Position numbers and translations under genes: made by a program. DNA of 17,498 nt from DATKYK01 sp034430255 (GTDB lineage Bacteria > Chloroflexota > Dehalococcoidia > E44-bin15). Below are positions 1 to 6,249 of this stretch, one piece after another. The notes under the pieces are model-generated. The model was not told the DNA's origin. It searched no databases and was given only the letters and a program-made list of their open reading frames with translations. The stretch is from the NCBI GenBank assembly GCA_034430255.1, contig DAOUEU010000062.1:1-17498 (forward strand). The letters run 5' to 3'. Each line of letters opens with the position of its first letter. The first letter of the stretch is position 1.

Positions 1-4
1 TAAC

Positions 5-33
5 TTGACTTTTCATTTCGGTTACCTTAAAAT
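5..33 (+). promoter_or_regulatory. Sigma70-type promoter for tRNA-Thr/tuf operon
   Basis: A -35 box TTGACT (5-10) and a -10 box TAAAAT (28-33) are separated by 17 bp, close to the consensus for the housekeeping sigma factor. Transcription would begin near position 40, a few bases before the tRNA at 48. This fits a strong promoter driving the tRNA and the translation genes behind it. It is read from the sequence only; no start site is known. Confidence 0.7.
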
Positions 34-47
34 GGCTACGATTTGGC

Positions 48-119
48 GCCCACATAGCTCAGTGGTAGAGCACCTTCTTGGTAAGAAGGGGGTCGTCAGT
101 TCAACTCTGACTGTGGGCT
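48..119 (+). tRNA. tRNA-Thr (anticodon GGU)
   Basis: A complete cloverleaf can be folded by hand. The acceptor stem pairs 48-54 with 112-118 (7 bp). The D stem pairs GCTC 57-60 with GAGC 68-71. The anticodon stem pairs CCTTC 73-77 with GAAGG 85-89 around loop TTGGTAA, giving anticodon GGT at 80-82, which reads threonine codons ACC and ACU. The T stem pairs GTCAG 95-99 with CTGAC 107-111 around loop TTCAACT. The discriminator base is T119 and no CCA is encoded. It lies 17 nt before tuf, an arrangement known from other bacteria where tRNA-Thr and tuf are cotranscribed. Confidence 0.95.
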
Positions 120-136
120 TAAGTTGAGGAGGGAAA

Positions 137-1339
137 ATGTCAAAGAAAGTCTTTGAGCGAACCAAGCCCCATGTTAATGTGGGGACCATCGGTCACGTCG
201 ATCACGGCAAGACCACACTGACTGCAGCGATAACCAAGATACTATCCAGTGCAGGCCTCACGCAGTATCGCGCCTTTGACTCCATCGATAATGCCCCTGA
301 AGAGAAGGCCCGGGGGTTGACCATTGCCATCGCTCATATCGAGTATGAGACGGAGAAGCGCCACTACGCGCACGTCGATTGCCCCGGCCACGCTGACTAT
401 ATCAAGAACATGATAACCGGGGCAGCTCAGATGGACGGTGCCATCCTGGTGATCGCTGCCGACGATGGGGTGATGCCGCAGACGAGGGAGCACCTGCTGC
501 TGGCACATCAGGTGGAGGTGCCCTATATTATTTGCTGCCTAAACAAGATAGATATGGTGGATGACGAGGAGCTTTTGGAGGTGACCGAACTCGAGTTGCA
601 GGAGGAAGTGCTGCCCCATTACGGCTTCCCCGGCAAGGAGGTACCGATAATAAGGGTGAGTGCCTTAAAGGCACTGGAGTGTGGCTGCGGCAAGCGGGAG
701 TGTCAGTGGTGCGGCCCTATCTGGAAGCTACTGGATACCCTGGATGACTACATCCCCACGCCGGTTCGAGACAAGGACAAGCCCTTCCTCATGCCGGTCG
801 AGGACGTCTTCAGCATCAAGGGGCGGGGGACGGTGGCCACCGGACGGGTAGAGCGCGGGGTGATAAAGCCGGGGGAGGAGGTGGATATCGTGGGGCTCAG
901 GGAGACCCGCAAGGCCGTGGTCACCAGTGTGGAGATGTTCCACAAGACCCTGGCCGATGGGGAGCCCGGTGATGCCGTCGGTTGCCTGCTCCGGGGGATA
1001 GAAAGGGAGGATGTAATGCGAGGCATGGTGCTGGCAGCCAAGGGATCGATTAAGCCACACACCGACGCCGAGGCTGAGATATACGTCCTCACCAAGGAGG
1101 AGGGAGGCAGGCATACCCCATTCTTTACCGGCTACAAGCCTCAGTTCTACATCAGAACCACTGACGTAACCGGAAGCATCGAGCTGCCCCAGGGGGTTGA
1201 GATGGTGATGCCCGGCGATAATATCAAGATGAAGGTGAAGCTCATCGAGCCTGTTGCCATGGAGGAGGGGCTGAGGTTTGCCGTAAGAGAGGGTGGCCGC
1301 ACCGTAGGTGCTGGCGTGATCACCAAGGCTTTGGAATAG
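137..1339 (+). CDS. tuf: Translation elongation factor Tu
   Basis: EF-Tu is the cytoplasmic GTPase that delivers aminoacyl-tRNA to the ribosome. The 400-residue product has the usual family length. GTPase motifs are intact: GHVDHGKT P-loop at 19-26, switch I Thr in RGLTI near 59-63, DCPGH at 81-85, NKID at 136-139 and SAL at 175-177. The beta-barrel domains 2 and 3 follow, with typical stretches such as GRGTVATGRVERG near 229. The start follows a strong ribosome binding site GAGGAGGG (126-133). An oddity is a cysteine cluster at the end of the G domain: C182, C184, C189 and C192 in the pattern CxCx4CxxC, which could bind a metal. It is the first protein gene of the operon behind tRNA-Thr. Confidence 0.97.
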   Translation: MSKKVFERTKPHVNVGTIGHVDHGKTTLTAAITKILSSAGLTQYRAFDSIDNAPEEKARGLTIAIAHIEYETEKRHYAHVDCPGHADYIKNMITGAAQMDGAILVIAADDGVMPQTREHLLLAHQVEVPYIICCLNKIDMVDDEELLEVTELELQEEVLPHYGFPGKEVPIIRVSALKALECGCGKRECQWCGPIWKLLDTLDDYIPTPVRDKDKPFLMPVEDVFSIKGRGTVATGRVERGVIKPGEEVDIVGLRETRKAVVTSVEMFHKTLADGEPGDAVGCLLRGIEREDVMRGMVLAAKGSIKPHTDAEAEIYVLTKEEGGRHTPFFTGYKPQFYIRTTDVTGSIELPQGVEMVMPGDNIKMKVKLIEPVAMEEGLRFAVREGGRTVGAGVITKALE

Positions 1340-1350
1340 GGTAATTTAGA

Positions 1351-1518
1351 TTGGCTAAGAAAGGGACTTCCCGGATTATAATTCATCTCGCCTGCACCGA
1401 ATGCAAGGACCGGACATATACCACCACCAAGAACAAAAGGAACGACCCGGAGCGGCTGGAGCTGAGGAGGTATTGCCCCCGCTGCCGCACCCACCAGCTC
1501 TATCGAGAGGTGCGCTAG
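1351..1518 (+). CDS. rpmG: 50S ribosomal protein L33
   Basis: This 55-residue protein starts at a TTG codon and begins MAKKGTSRIIIHLACTECKD. It is the large-subunit protein L33. It has the zinc-binding form of the family, with the pair CTEC near residues 15-18 and the pair CPRC near 43-46. The stretch TYTTTKNKRNDPERLELRRY is the L33 core. The gene sits 11 nt after tuf and its stop is one base before the secE ATG, so the three are surely cotranscribed. The start is chosen because TTG is the only initiator that yields the standard L33 N-terminus; the ribosome binding site is weak (GGGTAATTTAGA upstream). Confidence 0.93.
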   Translation: MAKKGTSRIIIHLACTECKDRTYTTTKNKRNDPERLELRRYCPRCRTHQLYREVR

Positions 1519-1519
1519 G

Positions 1520-1744
1520 ATGAGAAGGCAGGCCACGGCGGGAGGGTCGCTGTTCCCCCGTATTCGCAGCTATATCGCTGATGTCGTCGCTGAGTTAAAG
1601 AAGGTAGTCTGGCCCACCAGAGAGGAAGCAAGGCGGCTTACCATAATGGTCATTATAATCGGCGGTGCGGTAGGGATTATTCTGGGGGTGTTCGATTACG
1701 GCTTCACTCATCTCATGGACTGGATAGTAAGCATAGGAGGATGA
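1520..1744 (+). CDS. secE: Preprotein translocase subunit SecE
   Basis: SecE is the small membrane subunit of the SecYEG protein-export channel. The 74-residue product has the minimal bacterial form: an amphipathic N-terminal half with the family motif VAELKKVVWPTREEARRLT near residues 23-42, followed by a single transmembrane helix of about 22 residues rich in Ile, Val and Gly. The ATG begins one base after the rpmG stop, implying translational coupling. The order rpmG-secE-nusG-rplK-rplA is the classic bacterial arrangement, which supports the call although SecE proteins are short and diverge quickly. Confidence 0.93.
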   Translation: MRRQATAGGSLFPRIRSYIADVVAELKKVVWPTREEARRLTIMVIIIGGAVGIILGVFDYGFTHLMDWIVSIGG

Positions 1745-1749
1745 GGCAG

Positions 1750-1799
1750 GGAGAAGCGGGAAACAAACCCTGGTGAGGGGTTCTCCTTTCAAATTTTTT
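1750..1799 (+). terminator. Possible weak hairpin/attenuator between secE and nusG
   Basis: GGAGAA (1750-1755) can pair with TTCTCC (1781-1786). Inside this, AACCCT (1766-1771) can pair with AGGGGTT (1776-1782), which would be an alternative pairing. A T-run follows only at 1794-1799, separated from the stem by about seven bases. The spacing is poor for an intrinsic terminator, so this may be an attenuator, a processing site or nothing. Confidence 0.25.
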
Positions 1800-1846
1800 C
1801 GTTCTCCTCGACCCGTTAATAAAAATCGAGTGACAATTTCAAGGCA

Positions 1847-2425
1847 ATGGCTGAAAAAGAACGTGCGTTAAAGCGCAAACAAGTAAGAGAGATGGCAGAG
1901 GATAAGCGGAGGTGGTATGTGATTCATACCTACTCCGGATATGAGCACCGGGTTCAGACCAACCTGGAGCACCGTGTCAGTTCTATGGATGCCCAGGACA
2001 AGATTTTTCAGGTGGTCATCCCCACAGAGAATGAGATCGAGATAAAGGATGGGCAGAAAAGGACAGTAGCCAAGAAGGTCTTTCCCGGCTACATCCTGGT
2101 AGAGATGATGCTCGATGATGAGAGCTGGAATGTGGTGCGTAATACACCAGGGGTTACCGGCTTCGTGGGCTCCGGTGTAAAGCCGACCCCCCTGAATGAG
2201 GAAGAGGTCAACACTATCTTTAATCAGATGAAGGCTGATACGCCGCGGGTTAAGGTTGGCTTCCACCAGGGTGAGAGCGTGCGGGTGGTAGACGGCCCCT
2301 TTATTGACTTCATCGGGGTGGTCGATCATATCAATACGGAGAAGGGCAAGGTAACGGTGCTCATCTCCTTCTTCGGGCGGGATACGCCGGTAGAGCTCGA
2401 CTTCCTCCAGGTGGAGAGGATTTAA
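1847..2425 (+). CDS. nusG: Transcription termination/antitermination factor NusG
   Basis: NusG binds RNA polymerase and links it to Rho or the ribosome. The 192-residue product has the N-terminal NGN domain, starting WYVIHTYSGYEHRVQTNLEHR near residue 23 and including KVFPGYILVEM near 77-87. A C-terminal KOW domain spans about residues 138-192, with GESVRVVDGPF and GKVTVLISFFGRDTPVELDF. The start is uncertain. The ATG at 1847 has AAGG only two bases upstream, giving a 22-residue charged N-terminal extension. An ATG at 1892 (protein starting MAEDKRRWYVIHTY) would give a 177-residue protein closer to the usual length. Both lack a strong ribosome binding site. The gene lies between secE and rplK as expected. 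Confidence 0.95.
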   Translation: MAEKERALKRKQVREMAEDKRRWYVIHTYSGYEHRVQTNLEHRVSSMDAQDKIFQVVIPTENEIEIKDGQKRTVAKKVFPGYILVEMMLDDESWNVVRNTPGVTGFVGSGVKPTPLNEEEVNTIFNQMKADTPRVKVGFHQGESVRVVDGPFIDFIGVVDHINTEKGKVTVLISFFGRDTPVELDFLQVERI

Positions 2426-2455
2426 AAACAAGAATTTTTTCATTGAGGCAATGGA

Positions 2456-2878
2456 TTGGCCAAGAAGATAACGACGGTGATAAAGCTCCAGCTCCCCGCA
2501 GGGCAGGCTAGCCCGGCCCCGCCGGTGGGCCCCATCCTGGGACAGTATGGCTGCAATATCATGGCCTTCTGCAAGGAGTATAACGAGCGCACCTCCTCCC
2601 AGGCAGGATCCATTGTCCCTGCGGAGATTACCATATATGCCGACCGCTCTTTCAGCTTTAACCTCAAGACCCCTCCGGTCGCCGACCTGCTGCGGAGGGC
2701 GCTAAGCGTGGACAAGGGGAGCGGCGTGCCCAATATGGAAAAGATCGGGACGCTGCCCAGGGAGAAGCTTCAGGAGATCGCCGCTCTTAAGATGAAGGAC
2801 CTCAATGCCGCCGACATGGATGGTGCGCTACGGATGATCGAGGGCACGGCACGGAGCATGGGGATCGAGGTGGAATAA
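2456..2878 (+). CDS. rplK: 50S ribosomal protein L11
   Basis: L11 forms the base of the L7/L12 stalk with 23S rRNA and contacts elongation factors. The 140-residue product has the family length and hallmarks: KLQLPAGQASPAPPVGPILG near residues 10-29 in the N-terminal domain, TPPVADLLRRAL near 71-82, and the RNA-binding C-terminal domain with KMKDLNAADMDGALRMIEGT. The start is TTG at 2456, chosen because GAGG (2445-2448) is 7 nt away and the TTG frame gives MAKKITTVIKLQ. An ATG at 2451 is out of frame. The stop overlaps the rplA start by one base (TAATG), so the two are translationally coupled. Confidence 0.97.
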   Translation: MAKKITTVIKLQLPAGQASPAPPVGPILGQYGCNIMAFCKEYNERTSSQAGSIVPAEITIYADRSFSFNLKTPPVADLLRRALSVDKGSGVPNMEKIGTLPREKLQEIAALKMKDLNAADMDGALRMIEGTARSMGIEVE

Positions 2879-3591
2879 TGGCCAAGCGCGGCAAACACTA
2901 TCAGGATGCTACTAAGCTGGTGGAGCGTACCAGGGAGTATGACCCTCAAGAGGCCATAGCGCTGGCAAAGCAGGCAGCCTATGCCAATTTCGATGAAACG
3001 GTGGAGCTTCACCTCCACATGGGTCTGGACCCCCGCCATGCCGACCAGCAGGTGAGAGGGGTTGCCAGCCTCCCTCATGGACTGGGCAAGCAGGTCAGGG
3101 TACTGGTGTTTACCCAGGGTGAGGGGGTGAGGACCGCTGAGGAGGGAGGGGCGGAGCATGTTGGCTGCGATGACCTGGTGAAGCGCATCGAGGGCGGGTG
3201 GCTGGAATTCGATGTCGCCATCGCCACCCCCGATGTCATGAACAAGGTCTCCAAACTGGGCAAGATCCTGGGACGTCGGGGGCTGATGCCCAATCCAAAG
3301 TCGGGGACCATCGTGCCACCCCAGGACCTGCCCCGCGCCATAAGCGATGCACGAAAGGGACGGGTCGATTTCAGGATAGACAAGACAGCGGTGATCCACG
3401 TCCCCGTGGGCAAGCTGAGCTTCGACAACGATAAGCTGCAGGAGAATCTGGCAACCCTGATAGAGAGCGTCATAAGAGCCAAGCCCAGCGGGGCCAAGGG
3501 TCAATATATAAGGAGCGCCACGCTCTGCACATCGATGGGGCCGGGGATAAGTCTCGACCTGAAGCCAACCATGGAGCTTCGCGCTCCGTAA
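2878..3591 (+). CDS. rplA: 50S ribosomal protein L1
   Basis: L1 builds the L1 stalk near the ribosomal E site and in many bacteria represses its own operon. The 237-residue product starts MAKRGKHYQDA and matches the family length. It carries the family signature GRRGLMPNPKSGT around residues 137-149, and the opening block FDETVELHLHMGLDPRHADQ around 39-58. The ATG overlaps the rplK stop by one base and has GAGGTGG upstream (2865-2873). A strong AAGGAGG at its stop codon serves the next small gene, so the operon continues past rplA without a break before the L10 leader. Confidence 0.97.
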   Translation: MAKRGKHYQDATKLVERTREYDPQEAIALAKQAAYANFDETVELHLHMGLDPRHADQQVRGVASLPHGLGKQVRVLVFTQGEGVRTAEEGGAEHVGCDDLVKRIEGGWLEFDVAIATPDVMNKVSKLGKILGRRGLMPNPKSGTIVPPQDLPRAISDARKGRVDFRIDKTAVIHVPVGKLSFDNDKLQENLATLIESVIRAKPSGAKGQYIRSATLCTSMGPGISLDLKPTMELRAP

Positions 3592-3602
3592 GGAGGTAAG
3601 CA

Positions 3603-3809
3603 ATGCAGCGGAATGAAGGGCCCATTGACCGAATGGTGCGGCTGGTCCTGGGCGCAGTGGCGCTGATCCTCGCATTTCTCATTCTCGATGCGGGTAGCGG
3701 GGCAGCGGGAGGAGTGGTGCTGGCAGTTATTGGAACGATAATACTGTTTACTGCAGCAACCGGGTCCTGTTTGCTGTACCTTTTATTCAACTTTTCAACA
3801 AAAAAATAG
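3603..3809 (+). CDS. DUF2892/YgaP-type small membrane protein
   Basis: This 68-residue protein begins MQRNEGPIDRMVRLVLGAVA and is a small inner-membrane protein. Two hydrophobic segments are visible, about residues 14-28 and 34-52, and the end reads TGSCLLYLLFNFSTKK. The N-terminal (R)NEGxxDRxxRxxLG pattern and the TGxCxLYxLF pattern near the C-terminus are those of the DUF2892 / YgaP transmembrane family, whose role is not well defined. A full ribosome binding site AAGGAGG (3590-3596) lies 6 nt before the ATG and abuts the rplA stop, so it is expressed with the ribosomal genes. Such a gene between rplA and the rplJ leader is unusual. I infer a real gene from the family match and the ribosome binding site. 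Confidence 0.8.
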   Translation: MQRNEGPIDRMVRLVLGAVALILAFLILDAGSGAAGGVVLAVIGTIILFTAATGSCLLYLLFNFSTKK

Positions 3810-3821
3810 CAGGCGTGCCCA

Positions 3822-3913
3822 CGTGCCATAGAAAGCGGGTGCCTTCAGGGCTTAATATCTGCCCGCCCAGGCGAAAGGGGGAGTCCCTGGGTCTATGGCG
3901 CAGGGACTTTTTT
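3822..3913 (+). promoter_or_regulatory. Ribosomal protein L10 leader (autoregulatory attenuator)
   Basis: The mRNA leader before rplJ has the features of the L10-leader family. An outer stem pairs GCCATAGA (3825-3832) with TCTATGGC (3892-3899). An inner stem pairs GCGGG (3835-3839) with CCCGC (3862-3866), and GCTTAATATCT lies in the characteristic internal region. The outer stem's 3' strand is the loop of the following terminator hairpin, so the two folds compete. In known systems, L10 or the L10-L12 complex binds this leader to lower rplJL expression. The precise regulatory outcome here is inferred. Confidence 0.75.
3882..3913 (+). terminator. Intrinsic terminator inside the L10 leader
   Basis: AGTCCCTG (3882-3889) pairs perfectly with CAGGGACT (3901-3908), and the run TTTTTT (3908-3913) follows at once. 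This is a textbook Rho-independent terminator. Its loop contains the strand needed for the outer stem of the L10 leader, so it can act as a switchable attenuator controlling rplJ-rplL readthrough. Confidence 0.8.
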
Positions 3914-3997
3914 AATCCCTCTCGTCTGCCTTTTTAAAAGATGCGCCTCCGCAAATCGACGCGGTAGGGGTGAGCATCATCACCAGGGACTGGTGGC

Positions 3998-4154
3998 CGG
4001 GGCCGGGGGTCTCCCCAATGTAGGCCGAAGCGTCGGCTCCTAACGAAGAATCGGAGTCCGTAAGACGGATCGACCTGTCGGCCTCGGGGCAGCTTCAATA
4101 AGTACACCAATACTGGGGAATTTGGGGATTGATAGAGACTATTTCAGCAATCTC
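3998..4154 (+). repeat. Rearranged MITE-like copy A in the rplJ leader
   Basis: The right end at 4090-4154 aligns with copies at 5942-6067 and 15237-15358. The shared pattern is CTTcAAtaAGT...ACTGGGGaATTTGGGG..., then a TTGA-like junction and AGACTATTTCAGCA(A/G)TCTC. The left part near 3998-4017 matches the GGCCGGGGGTCT...CCCCA module. No GAGACCGCTGAAA left end is present, and the middle is replaced by about 70 bp of other palindromic sequence (4018-4088). It is an old or rearranged copy. It now forms part of the untranslated leader between the attenuator and rplJ. Confidence 0.6.
4023..4083 (+). other. Compact multi-stem palindromic insert in rplJ leader
   Basis: An outer stem GGCCGA (4023-4028) / TCGGCC (4078-4083) encloses GTCG (4032-4035) / CGAC (4071-4074). 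Inside these are two small hairpins, CTCC/GGAG (4037-4040, 4053-4056) and TCCG/CGGA (4057-4060, 4066-4069). The nesting could form a branched RNA. It has no match I recognise, and it may be a nested repeat rather than a functional RNA. Confidence 0.35.
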
Positions 4155-4186
4155 TAAATATATAAACAAAGTTTAAGGGGTGAGAT

Positions 4187-4711
4187 ATGCATCTGGAGGA
4201 GAAGAAGCAGGCAGTGAGCGAGCTTGCTGAGAAGCTTGAGCGCTCAAGTATAGTCATCACCACCAGCTATCGCGGGATCACGGTGGCGGAGATGACCGAG
4301 CTGCGGCGTAAACTGCGCCAGCAGGAGATCGAATACCGGGTGATCAAGAATACCCTGGCTGGCTTTGCCGCAGAGCAGGCGGGCAAGGAAGGGCTCAGCA
4401 GTATCATCGAGGGACCTACCGCGCTCGCCTTCGGCTACGGCGACATGGTGGTGCCGGCCAGGGCGCTAACCGATTACATCCGCTCCGCCAAAAGCCAGCT
4501 CAGGATCAATGGCGGGCTGGTGGAGCAGCGGGTGCTCAGCGCCGCCGAGGTAGCAACCCTAGCTACCCTGCCCCCGAAGGAGGTGCTGATCGCCAGGCTG
4601 CTCATCGGGATGCAGGGGAGCATCCTGGGCCTGGTCAACGTGCTCAATGCAAACCTGACAGGCCTTATAAACGTGCTGGTTGCACGCAGAAATCAATTGG
4701 AAGGAGGATAA
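4187..4711 (+). CDS. rplJ: 50S ribosomal protein L10
   Basis: L10 anchors L7/L12 dimers to the ribosome and represses its own mRNA. The 174-residue product has the L10 pattern: an N-terminal domain starting MHLEEKKQAVSELAEKLERS, TTSYRGITVAEMTELRRKLR near residues 25-44, YRVIKNTLAGFAA near 51-63, and EGPTALAFGYGD near 74-85. The C-terminal helical tail, where L7/L12 dimers dock, is NVLNANLTGLINVLVARRNQ. The ATG has AAGGGG (4175-4180) at 6 nt. A ribosome binding site for rplL overlaps the end of the gene, so the two are coupled. A long untranslated leader with an attenuator and a MITE-like remnant precedes it. Confidence 0.97.
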   Translation: MHLEEKKQAVSELAEKLERSSIVITTSYRGITVAEMTELRRKLRQQEIEYRVIKNTLAGFAAEQAGKEGLSSIIEGPTALAFGYGDMVVPARALTDYIRSAKSQLRINGGLVEQRVLSAAEVATLATLPPKEVLIARLLIGMQGSILGLVNVLNANLTGLINVLVARRNQLEGG

Positions 4712-4712
4712 A

Positions 4713-5348
4713 ATGACTGAGGAGCAAGAGCAGACAGTCGAAGCGAAGGCAGAGGAGAAGGCGGAGGAAACGGTCGAGGCCAAAATGGAGGAGAAGGCGG
4801 AGGAGACGGCCGAGGCCAAAGCGGAGGAGACGGCCGAGAAGCCGAAAAAGCAGAAGGCAAAGGCTGAAGCAGAGGCCAAGGTAGAAGAGAAGCCAGTAGA
4901 GCCTAAAAAGCAGAAGGAGACCGCAAAGGCTGCGCCTAAGCCTGCCGCGGCTAAGGAAGGCAGAACAATGACCAAAGATGAGCTCATCGCTGCCATCAAG
5001 AACATGACCGTGCTCGATCTCAGCGATCTGGTCAAGGCACTGGAGGCGGAGTTCGGCGTCAGCGCTGCCGCACCGGTGGCGGTAGCAGCACCCGCCGCTA
5101 CTACCCAAGAGGCCGCCCCCGCTGAGGAGGAGGAGAAGGCAGAATTCACCGTTACGCTCAAAGATGTCGGCGCCAACAAGATCAGTGTGATCAAGACGGT
5201 GCGTGAGGTAACCGGCCTGGGGCTAAAAGAATCTAAGGACCTGGTGGAGGCTGCCCCCACAACGGTGAAGGAGAGCGTTGGCAAAGAGGAGTCAGCTACG
5301 ATAAAGGAGAAGCTGGAGGCCGTCGGCGCCACCGTCGAGGTCAAATAG
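4713..5348 (+). CDS. rplL: 50S ribosomal protein L7/L12 with charged N-terminal extension
   Basis: L7/L12 is the mobile stalk protein that recruits translational GTPases. From the ATG at 4713, which has GGAGG at 4703-4708, the product is 211 residues, well over the usual 120-130. The first 85 residues are a low-complexity Glu/Lys/Ala extension with near-repeats such as EEKAEETVEAK and EEKAEETAEAK. The canonical protein begins at residue 86 with MTKDELIAAIKNMTVLDL, followed by an Ala/Pro/Glu hinge and the C-terminal domain (EFTVTLKDVGANKISVIKTV, then GLGLKESKDLVEAAP). An internal ATG at 4968, preceded by AAGGAAGG (4953-4960, 7 nt away), would yield a normal 126-residue L7/L12. Both forms may be made. 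The gene follows rplJ with one base between. Confidence 0.92.
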   Translation: MTEEQEQTVEAKAEEKAEETVEAKMEEKAEETAEAKAEETAEKPKKQKAKAEAEAKVEEKPVEPKKQKETAKAAPKPAAAKEGRTMTKDELIAAIKNMTVLDLSDLVKALEAEFGVSAAAPVAVAAPAATTQEAAPAEEEEKAEFTVTLKDVGANKISVIKTVREVTGLGLKESKDLVEAAPTTVKESVGKEESATIKEKLEAVGATVEVK

Positions 5349-5376
5349 CTGATAAGCATGGAAAGGGGTTCCGAAA

Positions 5377-5688
5377 ATGACGGTAAAGATTATCATAGAA
5401 CGCACGGTAAAGCCGGACCAGCAAGGCGAGTTGCTTCTGCTACTTAGGGAACTGCGGGCGCACGCCATTCAACAGCCGGGCTATGTAACGGGAGAAACGC
5501 TGACCTCGGTGGATAGATCTGGAATGCATCTTGTCATCAGCACGTGGTACAGCCTGCAGGACTGGAGAACCTGGGAGAACAACCCCCAGCGGAAGAAGAT
5601 CTCATCCCAGATCGAGCCCCTGCTGACCAGCCCGTCAAAAGTGGGCGTCTTCGTGGAACCATGGGCCTCGCTCCCTGAAGGTATCTGA
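5377..5688 (+). CDS. ABM-domain (antibiotic biosynthesis monooxygenase-like) protein
   Basis: The 103-residue protein shows the dimeric alpha/beta ferredoxin-like fold of the ABM family. A first strand MTVKIIIERTVKP is followed by a helix LLLLLRELRAHAIQQPGYVTGETL. A strand MHLVISTWYSLQDWRTWENNPQRKKI then leads to a final strand VGVFVEPWA. Family members include heme-degrading and quinone-oxidising enzymes and proteins of unknown role. No residue here tells which. The ribosome binding site AAAGGGG (5362-5368) lies 8 nt before the ATG, and the gene begins 28 nt after rplL with no terminator between, so readthrough from the ribosomal operon is likely. Confidence 0.75.
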   Translation: MTVKIIIERTVKPDQQGELLLLLRELRAHAIQQPGYVTGETLTSVDRSGMHLVISTWYSLQDWRTWENNPQRKKISSQIEPLLTSPSKVGVFVEPWASLPEGI

Positions 5689-5710
5689 AGTGGTGCTGCA
5701 GTGCGCAGCC

Positions 5711-5918
5711 ATGGTAGACTATCGCATCCGGATTAAGCGGTGAGCGGGGCGTTTATCAAGCCAGGGAAGCTCAGCTCAGGGCATCCCGGGAGCTTAAACG
5801 GAGGCTGAGCTTCACCCAGCCCGAACCAGAGGACATCGCCGTGACCGGGCAGATCGTAGTGTGTGGTGAGTGTGCTGGAACATATTATCATCGGCGGGAA
5901 GCGCTATTTGAGCCTTAG
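5711..5918 (+). pseudogene. Possible remnant of a small gene
   Basis: An ATG at 5711 opens MVDYRIRIKR and stops at once. In another frame, a stop-free run continues from 5718 to a TAG at 5916-5918 and reads in part GVYQAREAQLRASRELKRRL and then VCGECAGTYYHRREALFEP. The second frame has no ATG and neither has a convincing ribosome binding site. It could be one small gene broken by a frame shift, or chance. I do not recognise a family. The CGEC pair hints at a zinc site, but only weakly. Confidence 0.2.
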
Positions 5919-5941
5919 AGAGCAGGGAAGAGCATTATTAA

Positions 5942-6067
5942 GAGACCGCTGAAAAAGAGGCGCCCCGATATAATCGGGGCCGGGGGTCTGGGGGTTTCCC
6001 CCAGCTTTAACGAGTCCCTCAAGATTGGGGGATTTAGGGGGTTGATTGAGACTATTTCAGCAGTATC
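5942..6067 (+). repeat. MITE-like inverted-repeat element, copy B
   Basis: This is a 126-bp element whose left end GAGACCGCTGAAAAAG is the imperfect inverse of its right end CTATTTCAGCAGTATC. The direct repeat ATTAA lies at 5937-5941 and again at 6068-6072, which looks like a 5-bp target duplication. Inside are the palindromes GCCCCGAT/ATCGGGGC (5962-5969, 5973-5980) and CTGGGGG/CCCCCAG (5988-5994, 5998-6004). It carries no coding frame. Related copies are at about 3998-4154, 12801-12904 (opposite strand) and 15237-15358. Confidence 0.75.
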
Positions 6068-6072
6068 ATTAA

Positions 6073-6249
6073 ATAGGACAAAAGGGATTGCTTTTTAAAC
6101 ATGACACTCTCAACAGCGGAGAAGTTGGCCTATTGAAAAGCCTATCTTACAGCCTTATAGTGGAGCCATTATTACAGCGATTTCAGCAGCCCAGTCGGGG
6201 GAATTTATTCAAGCTTTAACTCCGTGCAACAGGTTAAAAGGATAAGAAA
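6073..6249 (+). other. Gene-free leader before the SDR gene
   Basis: This 177-bp stretch holds no convincing gene. An ATTTCAGCAG near 6179-6190 echoes the MITE right end but is too short to call. AAAAGGAT at 6237-6244 provides a ribosome binding site for the following gene. I see no clear promoter or terminator. Confidence 0.5.

Noticed and set aside
1868..2443. 191-residue frame on the minus strand
   Set aside because: It is antisense to nusG with no domain and no ribosome binding site.
2451..2453. ATG just before rplK
   Set aside because: It is out of frame with L11; the TTG at 2456 has the right spacing to GAGG and the right protein start.
2770..3675. 301-residue open frame on the minus strand
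   Set aside because: It lies antisense to rplK and rplA, shows no family pattern and has the composition of a codon-structure shadow.
4559..5359. 266-residue Ser/Ala-rich frame on the minus strand
   Set aside because: It is antisense to rplJ and rplL. The Ser/Ala bias mirrors the GAG/AAG/GCC repeats of the real gene.
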